This document shows positions 47,501-59,500 of a stretch of DNA of 64,000 nt, piece by piece (the first letter of the stretch is position 1; every line of letters starts with the position of its first letter). Below the pieces are notes generated by a model. The model did no database searches, had not been told where the DNA came from, and was given only the letters and a program-made list of their open reading frames with translations. The DNA is from Acridotheres tristis. Lineage: Eukaryota; Chordata; Aves; Passeriformes; Sturnidae. Position numbers and translations under genes: made by a program. The stretch spans positions 1,655,034 to 1,719,033 of the forward strand of contig CM072888.1 in NCBI GenBank assembly GCA_037013685.1, in the 5' to 3' direction.

Positions 47501-50500
47501 GAAGAATCAAGTGGATAGCAGCTTGTCCTTAAACTACAGGAGATCTAATACCCAAGGGAGTTACTTTTAAAATTATTATTTTCTCTCAAAATTATTTTCC
47601 CTGCTGTCTCTGCATCCTCTCCCAAATCCTTGTCTATGGACAGGTGCTTCAAGGTGACTCGTGTAGCCCTTTCAAGATCAGGAGCCTAAAGTTAGGTTGT
47701 GGATTTAGGGATCCTGACTGGTTTGATTGTTTCCTCTGCTGTTTTAGCTGTATGGTGGCTCCACAAGACTTGTGAATGGTCAGGTGAACACTGGATTTTT
47801 GGAGAGGAACCCTGAACACTTTGATGGATACATTTAGCCTCAGGAGCTTGACTTACCTCAGCTGCTTTGGAAAATGCTGACTTTTGAAAATGTCATCTTT
47901 CTCTTGCAGCTTAGGAGGGCTTGAAAAGAAACCAGTCTTGCCCAGTGTCTCTTTGATGCAGAAAAGGTTGTACCATTTAAATAAAGGTAAATTTCAAGCA
48001 GTGAAATTATTTCAGCTTTTATGCTGGCATTAAGTCAGTTTTGGGTTTGAAGTGCATTTTGAAGTCTTCTTTAAGGAGTCCAGGACTAGAAGCCTGGCCC
48101 TGCACTGCCCTGAGGGTAAGTGCTCAGAGGAGTTGCTTTTGTTTCCCTGTAGTTTAGATGCAGCTGAAGAGAAATATTTTGGCCTTTGGACTTCATCAGA
48201 TAACACAGCACAGGCTCTGTGATCAGTGGGAACAGCACACTTCTTAGGGCAAGTGCTGCAATTTTTACCGTTTGTCATAAAATGCTGCAAAATTCCTTTT
48301 CCTTTTCCTTCCAAAGCTGTTCTGCTCAAGGGAATCCTCATTCCTTCTCTAAAGCTGCTTCTTGCAGTAGTTGCTCAGGAAGTGCACGTGTGTTTTGTGC
48401 TGTGTGTGTGATGAATCCTGAGGAGTTGGACAGAGCTGATGAGTGCACTGTCAATGGCATCTCTGTTAGCTCGTTTTTCACAGGGCAGGGATGTGCCTTT
48501 CCTCAAACTGGGAGTTGGGCAAGCAGCCAGTCAGGTACCAAAAAGAATAAAATCCTGCAAGTCCAGACCTAGCCAAATTACACAGGACTTTGAATGGGCC
48601 TGCCTATAAAATCCTGGAGCCATAATGATGGAAAGGTCTTAATTGCATTTTTTTTTTTTAAAGAATCATGTCCAATTCTGACAGTCCAGAACTCCACGTG
48701 GATGGGGGGGGAAGAAAGACTGGTAGATCCATATGTGCAGAAATTTAGTCATTGCATTTCTCTACCTAAAATGAGGGGAAATTGGAATCAAAAGCTAGTT
48801 TAGGGACAGGTAACACCTGTACTTTTCTATTTACCAAAGCATTTATTTTGTGTGTGAGATCTATGTCAAACCTAGGATGCCTTGGAAAACAACATTGCTG
48901 AAGAAATCTTGGCTTTATGATTGTCTATTGAACCCCATTTCCTCCCTGTTGTTTGGATTTATCTGTATCACTGTGAGTTGTGCTTGCTCAGGAAAGGTGT
49001 TTTCCAAGAAGATAATTTTCTTTTATTGAGGATAATTAGTTTATTTGTTTCTCCTTGAGGCGTCTGTAAATATATATATGTATTTTTAAACCATTATTTT
49101 TTGCATCTTTTTAGCCCTATCGTGGTGCACTGATGGGAAGTGTAAAAAACCCTATAAATCATGGATCCTCTGGGAGGATTCCCAAAAAATCTCATGTCAG
49201 GACAGTTGGGTGCTTTGGAGCCAAGTCTTTTTTTTTTTTTTTTTTTCTCCCTTTAAAAAGACTAAAGTAGCTTTTCTGGCTTTCTGAGTAAACCTCGTCC
49301 TAATTTGCATCCTTCTCACCTGCCTTGGTCTACCTGAAGCTCCAAAATGCCTCTAATTAGGGGAGAAGTGGAAATGAAAAGCAATTTTAAAAAGAGTTGT
49401 TCCTAACGAGGTTTTGACCCACGAGCTCCCAGGAAGGGGCACGGGGAGCAGTGACTGGCAGGGTTTGATGGATCTGCCACTGGAACACGTTCTGCTGCCT
49501 TGGGCAACACTGCAATTACTGCTGCCTCTGCTTTAGTTTTTTTTTCCCAGCTCTGCCTGGAGGGATGCAGGAGAAAGGGATGCAGGAGGAAAGGGATGCA
49601 GGAGAAAGGGATGCAGGAGGAAAGGGATGCAGGAGAAAGGGATGCAGGAGGAAAGGGATGCAGGAGGAAAGGGATGCAGGAGAAAGGGATGCAGGAGGAA
49701 AGGGATGCAGGAGAAAGGGATGCAGGAGAAAGGGATGCAGGGGAAAGGGGGATGCAGGGGAAAGGGGGATGCAGGGGAAAGGGATGCAGGAGAAAGGGAT
49801 GCAGGAAAAAGCAGCCTGGGAGTCACTGGAGATGCCAACAGGCACTGCTCTCACAGCATTTTCACTGCTACTCTGCTCCTCATCCGGGGGTTGGCTGCCT
49901 TCAGTTGGAGCAGCTATGGAGTGGCAAGGAGAGGAAGAGGAGAGAGGAAGGCTGTGCTTGTTCACGTGCCTGTGAAATGCTGAGCACGCAGAGATGGGGT
50001 AACTGAGACAAGGCACGTGTTTATACAAGGGCATTGCTAGGGCCGGAGTTCAGCTTGCCTGGGGGAGAGGATGAAATGAGACTTGTTTCGTTTTGTTGAT
50101 CTGCAGGAGGATCAAAGCAGGCCGAGGGACAGCTTTGATGCGGGGTCACACGTGGGTTTTGTTAAGTGCAGGGTTTGGTTTTGATTCATTAACTGGGTGC
50201 AGAGGGAGCAGGCCTTGCCTGGGCCAACAGCAGCAGGAAGAATTGTTTTGCTGGGAGAAGAAGAGAATGGAAGAGTGCAGGAAGGGTGGGTTTCTGCTGA
50301 TCTTGTTGGACTGCAGTGTTGGAGCAGTGAGGAACTTTATTTCTGAATTACCCAGTGGCAGATACTAAAATGGGCTTCAGAAGGGCACCTGTCTGCCTTT
50401 AGCTGGTCCCTTTTAAAGAATTTACTGTGGAGAACCTCCTCTTACTCCTTTTTACAGTGTTGCTCTCAGGGATTTTCTGATTTTGCTCACTGTTACAAAT

Positions 50501-53500
50501 TCCCTCTGAACTAACAGCTCTAGGATGAGTTTCAGTGTGGCCCCCTGCCTGTGCCAGGGTTCTCAAGTTGTCAGCAAATGTTCCTGGCTCCTACAGACAG
50601 AGATTTTGGAGAGATCAAGCAAGTTTTGTGTTACACTACACTAGCAAATTATCGGTGCTGAACGCTTGTCTTTAAAGAATTGCTAACAATGGGCATAACA
50701 CAGCCAAAATTTCCACAAGTTTTGGCTGCTCCTGGTTGTCTGATCAAAGTGCTTTGGGGAGATCAAAGATCACTCCACCTTCTAAAGATTTCATTGGGGT
50801 TTGTCTCTTGGGCTGGAATTGCCGTTGAAGGGGACATTTGTATCCTGAAGTGATTGAGACCTGTGGCTGTGCAGGGCAGAGCTGACACTGCCAGCTCGTT
50901 TTGTGAAGGTCACCAGGCAGGAGTGGCCATCATTCATTAACAGCTTTCTCAAACAGAAGGGGAAAGCTCTGGCTTTTCTGCCCCTTTTTCCTGAAAGGTT
51001 CCCTGTTCTCTCCTTCCTTGGAATTTGTGCAATTTGCTGTTCCATTGGAACAGTGGACAATGTATGAATATTGTGTGTGACAGGCTGCTCCTCCTAGGAC
51101 TTCCATCTTGCATAAATCACTTCTCTTCTGCCTCTCTATAAAATTTAAATGACATCTGGAAGGAAGGGACTTGCCAGCCCCATCCATCTGAAATATTTAG
51201 GTTGTTTTACATTACACTGGTATTGCTCAAATCAAAATGTCAGCCTTTGGGATGGGACTTGTGACCACCTAAAAATTAGGGCATAGCATCCACAGGAGAC
51301 ATTTTGGAGAGAAAATGCGATATTATTTCTTACCCTAAGGGTGTGTGAGCTTTGGATTTTCTTCTGGTGTCACACTGGCTGCTGTGTCTCTTCATTGAGA
51401 GCAATAATTGCTTGCAGTCCTTGGTTTTTGAGTTAGCAAAACTGGCAGGCTTGGGTCTACTTTACATTCTGGTCCATGAAGAAATTGTCCATTGTCTACA
51501 GTGATTTTGCTTTGAACTGTTAGGTCTTGGAAACAAATGTTTTTGTAAGACAAGGTGGTTCACTGGAATATTTCACCCTGCTTTTCCTCCGAGGTATTTC
51601 AAAGCAGCAATAAAATGTCATCTCCTTTCAGAGTCTCTTTCCCTTCTGGGCAGGTTTAAAAACTTAAATATTGAAAGATAAGTAGGCTTTGCCATCTGAA
51701 AATTGCGAAGAGATTTGAACGATGAGATGGCAACACAATGGCAAAATTTGGATTTTTCTTTTGTCACAGTGGTGAAGTTTTGGAAGGTTATGGCAGTTAG
51801 CAGAGCCAACCCCCAGAACAAGGAAGGAAAAGTAAATGATGTGAAATGGGCTGAGTATGAAGAATGTAATGTGAGAAATGGAAAAATAGCAGGGAGAAGA
51901 AAGGAGAAATGACAGGAGAGAAGGACATTGTAGGAAGATGTGGGGAATTCTTCCCTCCCCCATAGTGAAATCATTTTGAAATAACTCCTGACACTCAGGA
52001 TTTTTTTGAAGGTACTTTGTGTTCTCCCAAAGCAGCCCCTTGCTGGGGTGGGGATTTCAGTGTGCTGCTCTGAGTGCACGTAGCAGGAGGCTGGATTAAC
52101 ATTCCCAGCAGGCTCTGGCCTTTGGATGGGTCTCTGGGATGTTTTCTGATCCCCTGCGATGCGGTGGGAGCCGTGTGCTGATGGTTCCGAGCAGGTGATG
52201 TTGCTGGAGGGGATTATTGGAAGTACAATTCCCTTTTCTTTCCTCTGGCCACAGAGCTTGGAGCTCCAGCAAGGAGCCTGGGCTCCTGTCTGCTGTCCCT
52301 CTGCCCCAGGTGTTCCTGCTTGCTGCTCTTGAGGCCAGAGGTGTTCACAAACCCCCAAATCATTTTCCTGGCATCCTGGATGACGTTTTCCTTGCAGACC
52401 CAAGGTGGAAATGCAGCTGTCATAATGTCAGGATAAGCTTGTGACAAAAGCTCAAGTGGGGAAGCTAATCCTCTTCCCTGAGAGGAGAAGTCTCTTTTGT
52501 TACAAACCTCTGTTTTTCCAGTGCAAATGATGGGGTGGGGAGGGTGGGGTGGACACGACAGGACTTGTGCAGTAGCTCGTGGGCTCTTCAGTGCCGGTGT
52601 GCTCTGTCTGCAGACGTGGGAGTGGTGCCCAGGTTAATCATCCGGGGAAGGGTAGGAGAAAAATCCATGTGTTGGCTTCTTTTCAAGTCAAACGTGCTCC
52701 GAGCTAGGCTCCGAAATTCCTGCCTCTCTCTCCCCCCTTCATCATGGAGCAGGAAAGTTCTGCACATTAATAAGGGGTTAAGCAATTATTTTTCTGCCTT
52801 TGTACATCCTCATTTCCAAGAAGAGCGTGTCTTGGCTGTCTCAGTATCTCAGCCTGGTGGGAGCTGGTGTGGGCTCAGGGATTTGGGATTTCCCTGGAGC
52901 AATCTGCTTTTGCAGGGAGAGCCTGGCTGGCTCGAGGCTTTCATCAAGCATCTTTCATTGAAGGTGAGGAGAAGCTGGAGGATTTTTAGTGTGCTGTGTT
53001 ACAAAGAGTTGAAGGCTTGCTTTCCTCTTTGTTTTTAGGAGTCTCCCCTCAGTGTGAAGCTCTCTGGGGTGTGTTTGGAGGAGAGGATGCTGGATGGCTG
53101 CAATTCCCACTGGATTTAGCTGCTGTTTTAGCAGGCTTGTCCTGGAAGGTGATAATGCAGCCTCTTCCCACTCATCTGTCACTGCTCATCCTCTCTTCAG
53201 CATTTCCTTGTGCAAGGACTGTTGTGTATTCCTAGAAATAGGAGGCAGTCATAAATGACATAACTGAGCTAAAGCTCAGCCATTTCCAGCCCCCTGCCAT
53301 GGGCAGGGACACCTTCCTCTAGTCCAGGCTGCTCTGAGCCTCATCCAGGCTGCCTTTGAACGCTTGCAGGGGTGAGGCAGGCACAGCTGTAGTTCAGGTC
53401 CCAGAACCTGAAGGTTGGATTCCTAGCAGCACTTCAGCAGCTGTCAGGTGGATTTAAAGTGCAATAGTTACTGCACTGGAGAAAAGAGCACTGAAAAGAC

Positions 53501-56500
53501 TTCATGTTCCCCAGCTCCTGAAAAATGGGCTGTCTCACCAGGACTGCACACGATGGCAGTTTCTTTGCAGAGCCTGAAACAACATTCCTCACGGCCCTGA
53601 GTGGGGAACATCGGGCCCAGGGTGAAGGCTGTGATGTGGGCAGTGCTGTCCTCTGGCTTGGTGCAGTGCAGGAGCTGTGGCTGATCCAGGCACCACTGAC
53701 CCAGGCAGTCACAGTTGTTTCCCTGCAGGCAGGAAGGGAGGGAGCCTGCCTGCCAACTTCTCTCTGCTGACCCACATTACTTTCCTTTTTTTCCTTTTTA
53801 AGATAAAAGTAACTAAAGGTGCAGGGGAAGAATGTGGCCTCTGGAGGTCAAATCAAATGATGGATGCAGGTGTTTGGAAAAGCCATCCATCCACACTGCT
53901 GTGCACAGACCTCTGGGAAGTGTGCCAGTGCAGAGGAGTGGAGGAGCTGTGCAGGAAAGAAAGTTCATTCAATAGTCTCAAATCTCCCAGTTTGGTGTTT
54001 TATTTTGCTGAGGGGAAAAAAAACCAGTGTTTTTCTAAATCCCCTACCCTTTTTTGTTATCAGGTTGTGCTTTATATAAGTGCTGCTGGTTTTGAAAGCA
54101 TAGGGAGTAACAGGTGGAGAGAAACCTGAAAGTGTTGGAAGTCCTGAGCCTTGCTGCTGGGAATTGCCATCACCAAGATGTTCAGGAGAGATGGATGTAC
54201 TGAAACCTGGATCCTGACTGGAGCTGCTCTAAGTACTTGGAGTTCTGGGCTTGTTCCTTTGTGCTTTGCTGCAATGTTCTTAGAAATGAGTCTTGTGCAG
54301 CAAAGGAGATGACCTTGCTTTGGCTTTGGAGAGCTTCTTCCTTAGAGCTGAGTTGGTCCCTGCAATCAGACAGGTCCCACTCATCCCTGGTGAGGGATTT
54401 CTGTGGCTCTGGGAAGGTGCCAGGCTGGTGATGGCATCAGCTACATTCATGGCACAGTGAAGGTGGGTCGAGGAGAGTGTGGAATCATCTCTCAAGTTTT
54501 ATGGCTGTGTTATGGGGGAGCCTCTCCCTCTCCATCCCGGACTTTCCATTCCTAACCCATTCAGTAGAGAGGGGTGTGCCCTCAGGAGTGTTTCCTAAAT
54601 TTCTGCATTCTTCAGGGAAGCTGTGAATCGTTCAGGGTGCAGGCAAGCCCTCAAGTGTGGGACATTCTCAAAGTCGATGCAGATGAAGAAAAACTAAAAA
54701 CCTTAGGATCCTGCAGGAACCTGGAGTGAAAAGCTTTGTGAGATGCTTCTTAAACCGTGTAGAAACTACATGAACAAAATGTTGGAAAATGGGATTTCCT
54801 ACTTTGAGGAGAAAAAAAAAAAAAGAAAATACCTAAAGTGCATAATGGTTAATCTGTTTCACATCATCTTCAAGAAGGAAGAGAAGGAGATTGCAAGGAA
54901 GAGTTCTGCCATATCACAGTGTCATGATGAAATTTGTAATGAGGCAGCAATTATTTCTAACCAAGCGTGAAGTAGCCTGCCAGGAATTGGCTCCCACCGT
55001 GGCATGAGCAATCTTCAGCCTGGCAAATATCCATGGCATGGGGAGGGATGTGAGCAGAGCTCCCTGTTACTCCTCTGCCTCTGAGCCCTCGTGCCTGAGG
55101 CTTCGTGTATGCCGGGGATGTGCTTGGAAAAACACATTACCAAGCACTCATACAGGCTCATTAAAGGAGAAGAATTAAAACGCTTAACAAAAGCACGTTC
55201 TCGGGTGTTATTTACTGTAATACCCAGCCCGTTCTTGCTGCCTGAGGATGGAGGGAAGATGCATTTTCTTCCTCAGCCTGAACTGAAGGGATGCATAAGC
55301 TTTGCTTCTGCTAAATATTTCATGGAGCAGCTTCTGTAGATGAAGACATCACTACAGTGAAGGAGTCAAGTACTTTGATATAAAACTGTCCCTTTTTTAA
55401 ACGGTGAACATTGGAGAGATTTAGGAACCCCCCCCAGTCTGTTTTCAGGAGTCTAAATAAGTGCTTCTGCATGTGCTCCCTCTTAGCCTTGCTGCTCCAG
55501 CCCCCATCATGGGCTTGCTGTGCAAATTGTTCTGAGCTTTTACCACAGATTTATTCTCAGAGATGTTAAGTACTGAGAAGGGGGTGAGAGACAGAAATTC
55601 ACGTGCAGGAGCTGCAGAGGTTGTGGCAATCTTTGTCCCTGAGCTTGCTTCTCCTGTGGACAGACAAATTTTGTAAAATCGCTTTTTCTATAGAAGAGGA
55701 ACTGTGGTAAAGAGAACAAATTGGAGAGATGCTCTAAGTATGGATCATGGTTATTTTCAGAGCAACTCCTGGCATCTCCCTGGCACTCTATTGGAAATCA
55801 GGTCACAGAGTCATGGTGTTGTGCATCGAAAAAATAAATAGACTTTAGATAGGATTACAGGGCTTTAATTTTAAATAAATATATATTTTTTTTGCCGTGA
55901 CCTTTCATGCAGTGCTTCTGACTAATGAAAGCAAAATGAACCGTTCCAGCATGGGCTCAGAGACATGTGCAATTTGTGTCCTGGTGAATGCTTCCACTTA
56001 GCAATGGATAATATGATTTATGTCTGACTGATGGCCAATCATGCTAATTAATAGACTGGTACTTCTCCTGCTAAGGCCAACCCACGCCTTGTTTCTCTGT
56101 TCATCTTTTATCTGCCTCAGGGGAGGGAGTTTAAATGCCTCACAGAGCTGTTTCTTACACCTTCTTCTCTGAAAAGCAATGGTTTGTGATGGATCTCACC
56201 ACCCTTCCCAGCCCTGGAGTTTCTTTTTCTTCCACTGCACCTTCTGGCCAAGGCTGCTTCCCTATTGCTGTTATTCCACAGGTTTTGCCTCTTCTCCCTC
56301 AGTCTGCTCGCTGCTCTTGGACAGGATAAGCTTTTGTACCCCTGGCATTCCTTCTTTCACAGAGCAAGGGGTGATGAGCTGTAGTTCTCCTCTGTTGTTT
56401 GGTGTGATCTCGTTGTCATTGTAAAAAAAATTCATCATTTTTAAAGCATGTGTGACCCAGTGAATGCCAAGGACTGTGCTGCTTCATTTCTTCCCTCCGT

Positions 56501-59500
56501 GCTGTCTCTCTTGATCCCAGTGAACTAGATCACACTTGACAATGCTGAAGCACACAAATACCTGTATCATCTTTGCCCTTTTCAGGATATTTTAAGCCTG
56601 ATTTTGTTCCTGTGTGCCAGAGTCAGTTAATGGAATCGTTGGTAACAGGAGGCAGCAAAGAGCCTGGTTGGAGGCAAGGATTGAGGTGTTAGCCACCTGC
56701 TGCTGCCATTATTTCCATTTGGTCATTTGGACATAAGATTGTCACCTTGTTGTCCCATCCAGCTCCCAGTGAACCAGAGCAATGCTGCAAACAATGCTGG
56801 AGGACACGAGGGCAGTCTGCACATTTCCTTATTCCACAGGCTTTCCTTCAGTAATGAAACCTTTGTTCTTCAAGATTCATGGCTGTGCAGGCTCCTCTTT
56901 CCCTTTGGAAAGGAAGAGAGAAGCAGTTGATTAATCTGCTGTACAGGGAGCTGAGATGGAAGATAAGGACATAAAGGCTTGTGTTTTCTGGGAGCTGGAT
57001 GGCAGGTGACTGTGCTTGGACCCACAGTGACAACAGTAGGATTTGAGGCATGGAATTCCCTGCTTTGAAAGGATCCTTCCTAAATATCCAGCCTGGAATT
57101 GGAGATATCTCTATTTGCTGACATGGCTTGCAAAATTGCTCTGGAGTGGATTGTTGCCTTCAAGAAGTAGAATTAGAGTTATGTTTCACTTGGTGCAGAG
57201 CTTCTTAGGGCCCTGACTGGTACTGAAGGAAATTTCCTTTCTCTGCTGAATCAGCTGCAAGCATTTTCATGGCCTGATGGGGTTTTTTTTGTTGTTGTTA
57301 TTGTTGGAAATTGGATAAAAGGCTTAGTCTGTCTTGTTCACTCTGCCCTGGCTTAGATGCAGTTGACATGGAAGCACTTGGCCCAGCATAACCTGCATTG
57401 TTAATTGAATTCCTTCATCCTGCTGGCAGTCTCACTTCATCATTTGACACATCTGTCACCTCCTGGAGGCTCTCCCAGGTTCAGGTTTTGGCCATGAGGA
57501 CAGAACATCAGCTCCTTGGTGCTTTGCCATCGGTTCACCTGCATCCAGAGCATCACACAGCAGTGATGGGCACCCTTGCTGCTCCAGAAATAGCCATTAT
57601 ATTGTACTGAGTGCTATCATTAAAGCTGTGATCTGGTTTAGATTAAATTAATCCCTTCCCTCCCTTCATTTCCACTGCTGTTCAAGCCAGCACTCCGGGT
57701 TTGTCATCCATTAACAGTTTGATACCCATTCAAAAGTCATTTTGGGGGAGGGTGTTTGAAATTTCCCACCTGGCAGGTTAGCAACTACTTGGGCAAAGGG
57801 GAGAAAAACCAGCAGGAGGACCCCAAATGTTATTCCTGGAGGCTGAGGAGAATTTCTGGTTTGTGCAGTTCATCAAAACACACAACTGGACATGGAAAAA
57901 TCTTCAGCATAAGAAAATGGGAGGAAATAGTTGTTTCTGCTGTCAGTCATTCACCATGTCCATTTATAGATGGATTTAATGTGAGGAGAAAGTTTCCAAG
58001 GAGGCTGCAAGTTGTTTTGGGTGAATCTAATGGTGACAAACTATTCTAAAAACGTTTCTAAAAGTTAATGTCTTTTGGTTTGTCACTAAAACTCACTGCT
58101 GCTCCCAAAATACTGACCTGTTGGTCTGAGCAAAGATGTCCGTGTGCTGATTTAAATCCTGGTTAGAAGTGATGATTTGAAACCATAGTTTCACTCCCTC
58201 TACCCCCTTTTCTCAGTGCATTTGATTCATTTGGGCCCTTTCCTGGTGACTGCTTCTGTGTCTGTGTGAAAGGATGAAGATTACAGCAGCATCTAAGAAT
58301 TCCAAGAATATCTTGGAATATCACATCCCTCAAATATCTTAGGACTACTGGGAAATGGGTTTTTTTTTAACTCTTGATTTTCACAAGGCTGCTACCACTG
58401 GTGAAGGACTTTACCAGTTGGGAATGTTGCAGACTATGGAACTATGAAAACAGTACCTTGTTTTAATATATGTAACTTCTGAATTCCCTGACTGGAAGAA
58501 GAAGTAGTTCCCAATTGCTGGAAGAGTGTGTTCACGTCGCTGTGTTGTTCATCAGGCCGTGCACTTGGCCTTAACTGCTGTGTAGTCTCCTTGGGCTGTA
58601 GGACTGAAGGTGTTTCCACTGAGAGGAGCTGAATTTCCATTTGATTTCCGAGCCCAGTGGTTCCCGTGTTGTTCTCTGATTTCGGGCACGCCGGAACGAG
58701 CCCATTAAACCCCCCCTGCCAAGGAGTTTCTGTTCTAGACCAGCAAATACCAGATGTGAAAACGCACTGAGCCCAGCAACAACTCCCCATTGCCAGAGCT
58801 AAAACATCAAATCCACACGGAATGGACGCTGGCAATCCTTGCTGTGTCTCCGAATGACTTTTCATCTCCTCGTGTCTCCATTAATGGGTGTCCCCACGGA
58901 CCTACAGCGCTCTCCGCGCTTCCCCCTCCTTTGAGTTTCTGCAGCCAATTGCCTGGCATTGTGGAGTAATTGGAGTGGAAATGACGGATGAAAAGCGGGG
59001 CTGCGGCGCTGCCAAGGCTCCTCGCCCGGCAGCCGCTGGCTGATGCTGCTAATTGTTACCAAAAGTGTAATTGCTCCGGGCTCTGCCTGCCATTTCAACA
59101 GAGCAGCCTGGAATTCCTCCTCTGAGACACCCGATCCCTGCCTTTTCTCAGCTGTCTCTGGCACAGGAGCGACTTGGGAGGTAAATCCCACCTGGCACGA
59201 GGATTTGGAGCTCCCTTGGGGTTTCTGTGGGGTCCCTGCTCCCCAAAGCAGAGTCTGGCAGTCTGGGACAGAGCAGCCTCTTGGACAGTTAATCACAGAA
59301 TTCCCGAATAGCTGGGCTTGGGAGGGAGCTCTGCACATCACCCAGTCCAGCCCCCAGCCAAGGCAGGGTCACCTGGAGCAGGGGACACAGGACTGAGCCC
59401 AGGTGAGTTTGGTCCTTGGGCAGCTCACCCTCATGGGCAGAAGTTCTTCCTCAGGTTGAGGGGCAACTCCTTGTGTTTTGTTTCATGGCTGTTCTTTCTG

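Noticed and set aside
49500..50034. Open frames of 168 and 172 codons on opposite strands with Cys/Gly or Pro/Ser repeats
   Set aside because: They are the translated minisatellite at 49562-49811; repeat units explain the frames.
51618..52403. 261-codon minus-strand open frame inside FRAS1 intron 2
   Set aside because: No recognisable domain, sequence is ordinary intronic, and no supporting splice sites or polyadenylation context.
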